From contig CACYDE010000317.1 in NCBI GenBank assembly GCA_902773045.1, forward strand, positions 1-6,873: DNA of 6,873 nt. Reading direction: 5' to 3'. The notes under the pieces were generated by a model that did no database searches, was not told the origin of the DNA, and saw only the letters and a program-made list of their open reading frames with translations. This DNA is from an uncultured Ruminococcus sp. Its GTDB lineage: Bacteria > Bacillota > Clostridia > Oscillospirales > Acutalibacteraceae. The position numbers were made by a program, and so were the translations under genes. Positions 5,801-6,873 of the stretch are shown here, piece after piece (within the stretch, counting starts at the first letter, position 1; each line of letters begins with the position of its first letter).

Positions 5801-6556
5801 ATGAGTTTAGAAAATGCAGTTGTTATTGCAAAAAGAGAAAAGAAGACCATCTACCGTGACGGTGATACAGCTGTTAAGGTTTTTGATAACGACTTTTTAA
5901 AGTCTGATATTCTTAACGAGGCTTTGAATCAGGCGAGAATTGAGGAGACAAACCTTAATATCCCCGGAATACGCGCTATCAATATGATAGACGGAAAATG
6001 GGCTATTGTTTCCGATTTCATTGAAGGTGAAACTCTTGATAAGCTTATGAAGGATAATCCGGATAAGTTTGACGAGTATCTTGAGCTTTTCGTTGAGCTG
6101 CAGCTTGTGGTTCATGCGCAGAAGTCCCCGCTTCTCAACAATCTCAGAATCAAGATGAGCCGTAAAATCGACGAAACCAACCTCAATGCTACGATTCGCT
6201 ATGAGCTTCACACGCGCCTTGCTTCAACTCCGAAGCACAATAAGGTTTGCCACGGAGATTTCAACCCGAGCAACATCATCATCACAGAGGATGGAACACC
6301 TTATATTCTTGACTGGTCTCATGCAGCACAGGGTAATGCGGCAGCCGACGCAGCTATCACATACCTGACCTTTAAGCTTCAGGGCGAAGATGAGACAGCT
6401 GAGAAGTATCTGAAGCTTTATTCGGCTAAGAGCGATACTGCTATCCAGTACATTCAGAAGTGGCTTCCGATCGTTGCGGCTGCACAGTCTGTTAAGGGTA
6501 AGCCCGAGGAGAAAGAACTGCTTCTCAAGTGGGCTGACGTCGTTGAATATGATTGA
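5801..6556 (+). CDS. APH/choline-kinase-fold phosphotransferase, substrate unknown
   Basis: This 251-residue protein belongs to the aminoglycoside phosphotransferase-like kinase superfamily. The N-lobe has AVKVF with the ATP-contacting lysine K26 and a likely partner E40. The hinge region follows VSDFIEGETL (70-79). The catalytic loop is HGDFNPSN (151-158), with D153 as catalytic base and N158 as metal ligand, and ILDW (169-172) supplies the metal-binding D171. All key residues are present, so an active enzyme is expected in the cytoplasm. The substrate cannot be read from sequence: an antibiotic, choline, a sugar or another metabolite hydroxyl are all possible, and the protein is shorter than typical resistance APH enzymes, so resistance should not be assumed. 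ATG 5801 is supported by AAAGGAG at 5787-5793, 7 nt upstream. It appears monocistronic, with its own promoter and a hairpin downstream, and points away from the ctsR operon. Confidence 0.85.
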   Translation: MSLENAVVIAKREKKTIYRDGDTAVKVFDNDFLKSDILNEALNQARIEETNLNIPGIRAINMIDGKWAIVSDFIEGETLDKLMKDNPDKFDEYLELFVELQLVVHAQKSPLLNNLRIKMSRKIDETNLNATIRYELHTRLASTPKHNKVCHGDFNPSNIIITEDGTPYILDWSHAAQGNAAADAAITYLTFKLQGEDETAEKYLKLYSAKSDTAIQYIQKWLPIVAAAQSVKGKPEEKELLLKWADVVEYD

Positions 6557-6698
6557 TCCACAGATCGAAAGAAGGACTTCGTTTATTTCAGGGGAATTAA
6601 TACCTAATCCTGACAGAAAGTTTTCGTGACGCAATCATGCGGAACTTTGTTATCGTATTTTAGAGTTTGATTATCTTCGGAAAATTATAATATGTCAA

Positions 6699-6729
6699 AA
6701 ATGCCTTGTCGGTTATCGGCAAGGCATTT
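6699..6729 (+). terminator. Probable terminator hairpin after the phosphotransferase gene
   Basis: AAATGCCTTG (6699-6708) and CAAGGCATTT (6720-6729) form a perfect 10-bp stem with an 11-nt loop. On the plus strand the stem ends in TTT followed by G, so the U tract is poor. On the minus strand it ends in five T. It may therefore be bidirectional or serve a leftward transcript from beyond the window. It lies 142 nt past the stop codon; the intervening sequence shows no gene or other recognised signal. Confidence 0.6.
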
Positions 6730-6824
6730 GTCGTGTGAAAATCACTGTCCACAAGTTAAGGAAAAATGAAGTTTGAACGCTTATACTATAGCAATCCAAA
6801 TAAATAGACGGACAAAAGGAGACA

Positions 6825-6873
6825 ATGCCGGTAAGTGCAGAGCAAGGCGGAGGACGAAGGCATACTGTCGTAC
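6825..6873 (+). other. Short open frame cut by the window edge, possibly in a repeat
   Basis: ATG at 6825 opens a frame of 16 codons (MPVSAEQGGGRRHTVV) that runs off the window. AAAGGAG at 6815-6821 lies only 3 nt upstream, short for initiation. The last 18 nt, read on the minus strand (6872-6855), match 19-36 at 15 of 18 bases. From memory, similar short frames occur in dispersed repeats of Ruminococcus-like genomes, but this is unverified. It could be the true start of a gene, or repeat sequence with a chance frame. Confidence 0.25.

Noticed and set aside
6224..6634. 136-codon minus-strand frame
   Set aside because: It is mostly antisense to the phosphotransferase catalytic region, with no start signal or family motif.
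1..6873. CRISPR array, tRNA or rRNA genes, insertion sequence or transposase
   Set aside because: No regularly spaced repeats, no tRNA cloverleaf or rRNA segment, and no transposase-like protein was seen on either strand.

Overview
The window comes from a low-to-moderate GC Gram-positive bacterium, most likely a Clostridia member of the Ruminococcus/Oscillospiraceae type. The evidence is the complete CtsR-controlled heat-shock operon ctsR-mcsA-mcsB-clpC, an organisation found only in Firmicutes, together with strong AGGAGG-type ribosome binding sites and very AT-rich intergenic DNA. The genus is an inference from general sequence style, not from a marker gene.

Layout. Positions 1-106 hold no supportable gene; they may be the end of a dispersed repeat. 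A rho-independent terminator for leftward transcription follows (107-161). The minus strand then carries, in transcription order from the right, ctsR (4617-5066), mcsA (4050-4583), mcsB (3028-4050) and clpC (189-2666). The first three genes are tightly packed: 33 nt between ctsR and mcsA, and a 1-nt TAATG overlap between mcsA and mcsB. clpC is separated from mcsB by 361 nt. That gap contains a good internal promoter, several inverted repeats and a possible peptide of 15 to 24 residues behind a near-perfect Shine-Dalgarno sequence. Upstream of ctsR, a consensus sigma-A promoter is bracketed by two CtsR operators.

The 609 nt between the upstream CtsR operator and the next gene (5192-5800) has no convincing CDS. 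Most of it is AT-rich, but about 5399-5550 is a GC-richer island whose segments pair into a nested, branched fold, so I call it a candidate structured non-coding RNA. Its class and strand are not established. Further right, a consensus-like promoter drives a plus-strand gene for an APH/choline-kinase-fold small-molecule phosphotransferase (5801-6556). After it, 6557-6698 holds nothing I recognise, 6699-6729 is a perfect 10-bp hairpin that is probably a terminator, and the last about 50 nt start a short open frame cut by the window edge. That frame includes an 18-nt stretch related, in inverted orientation, to one at the left edge.

How the genes work together. CtsR represses the operon. McsA activates McsB, a protein arginine kinase that marks misfolded proteins (and CtsR) with phospho-arginine. 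ClpC recognises the mark through its N-domain and unfolds the substrate into ClpP, which is not encoded here. The residues I checked for this pathway are intact: the McsB active-site blocks and RDxxRA pocket, the ClpC N-domain glutamates, both Walker A/B sets and the LGF ClpP-docking tripeptide. The phosphotransferase gene has its own promoter and no visible link to the heat-shock operon.
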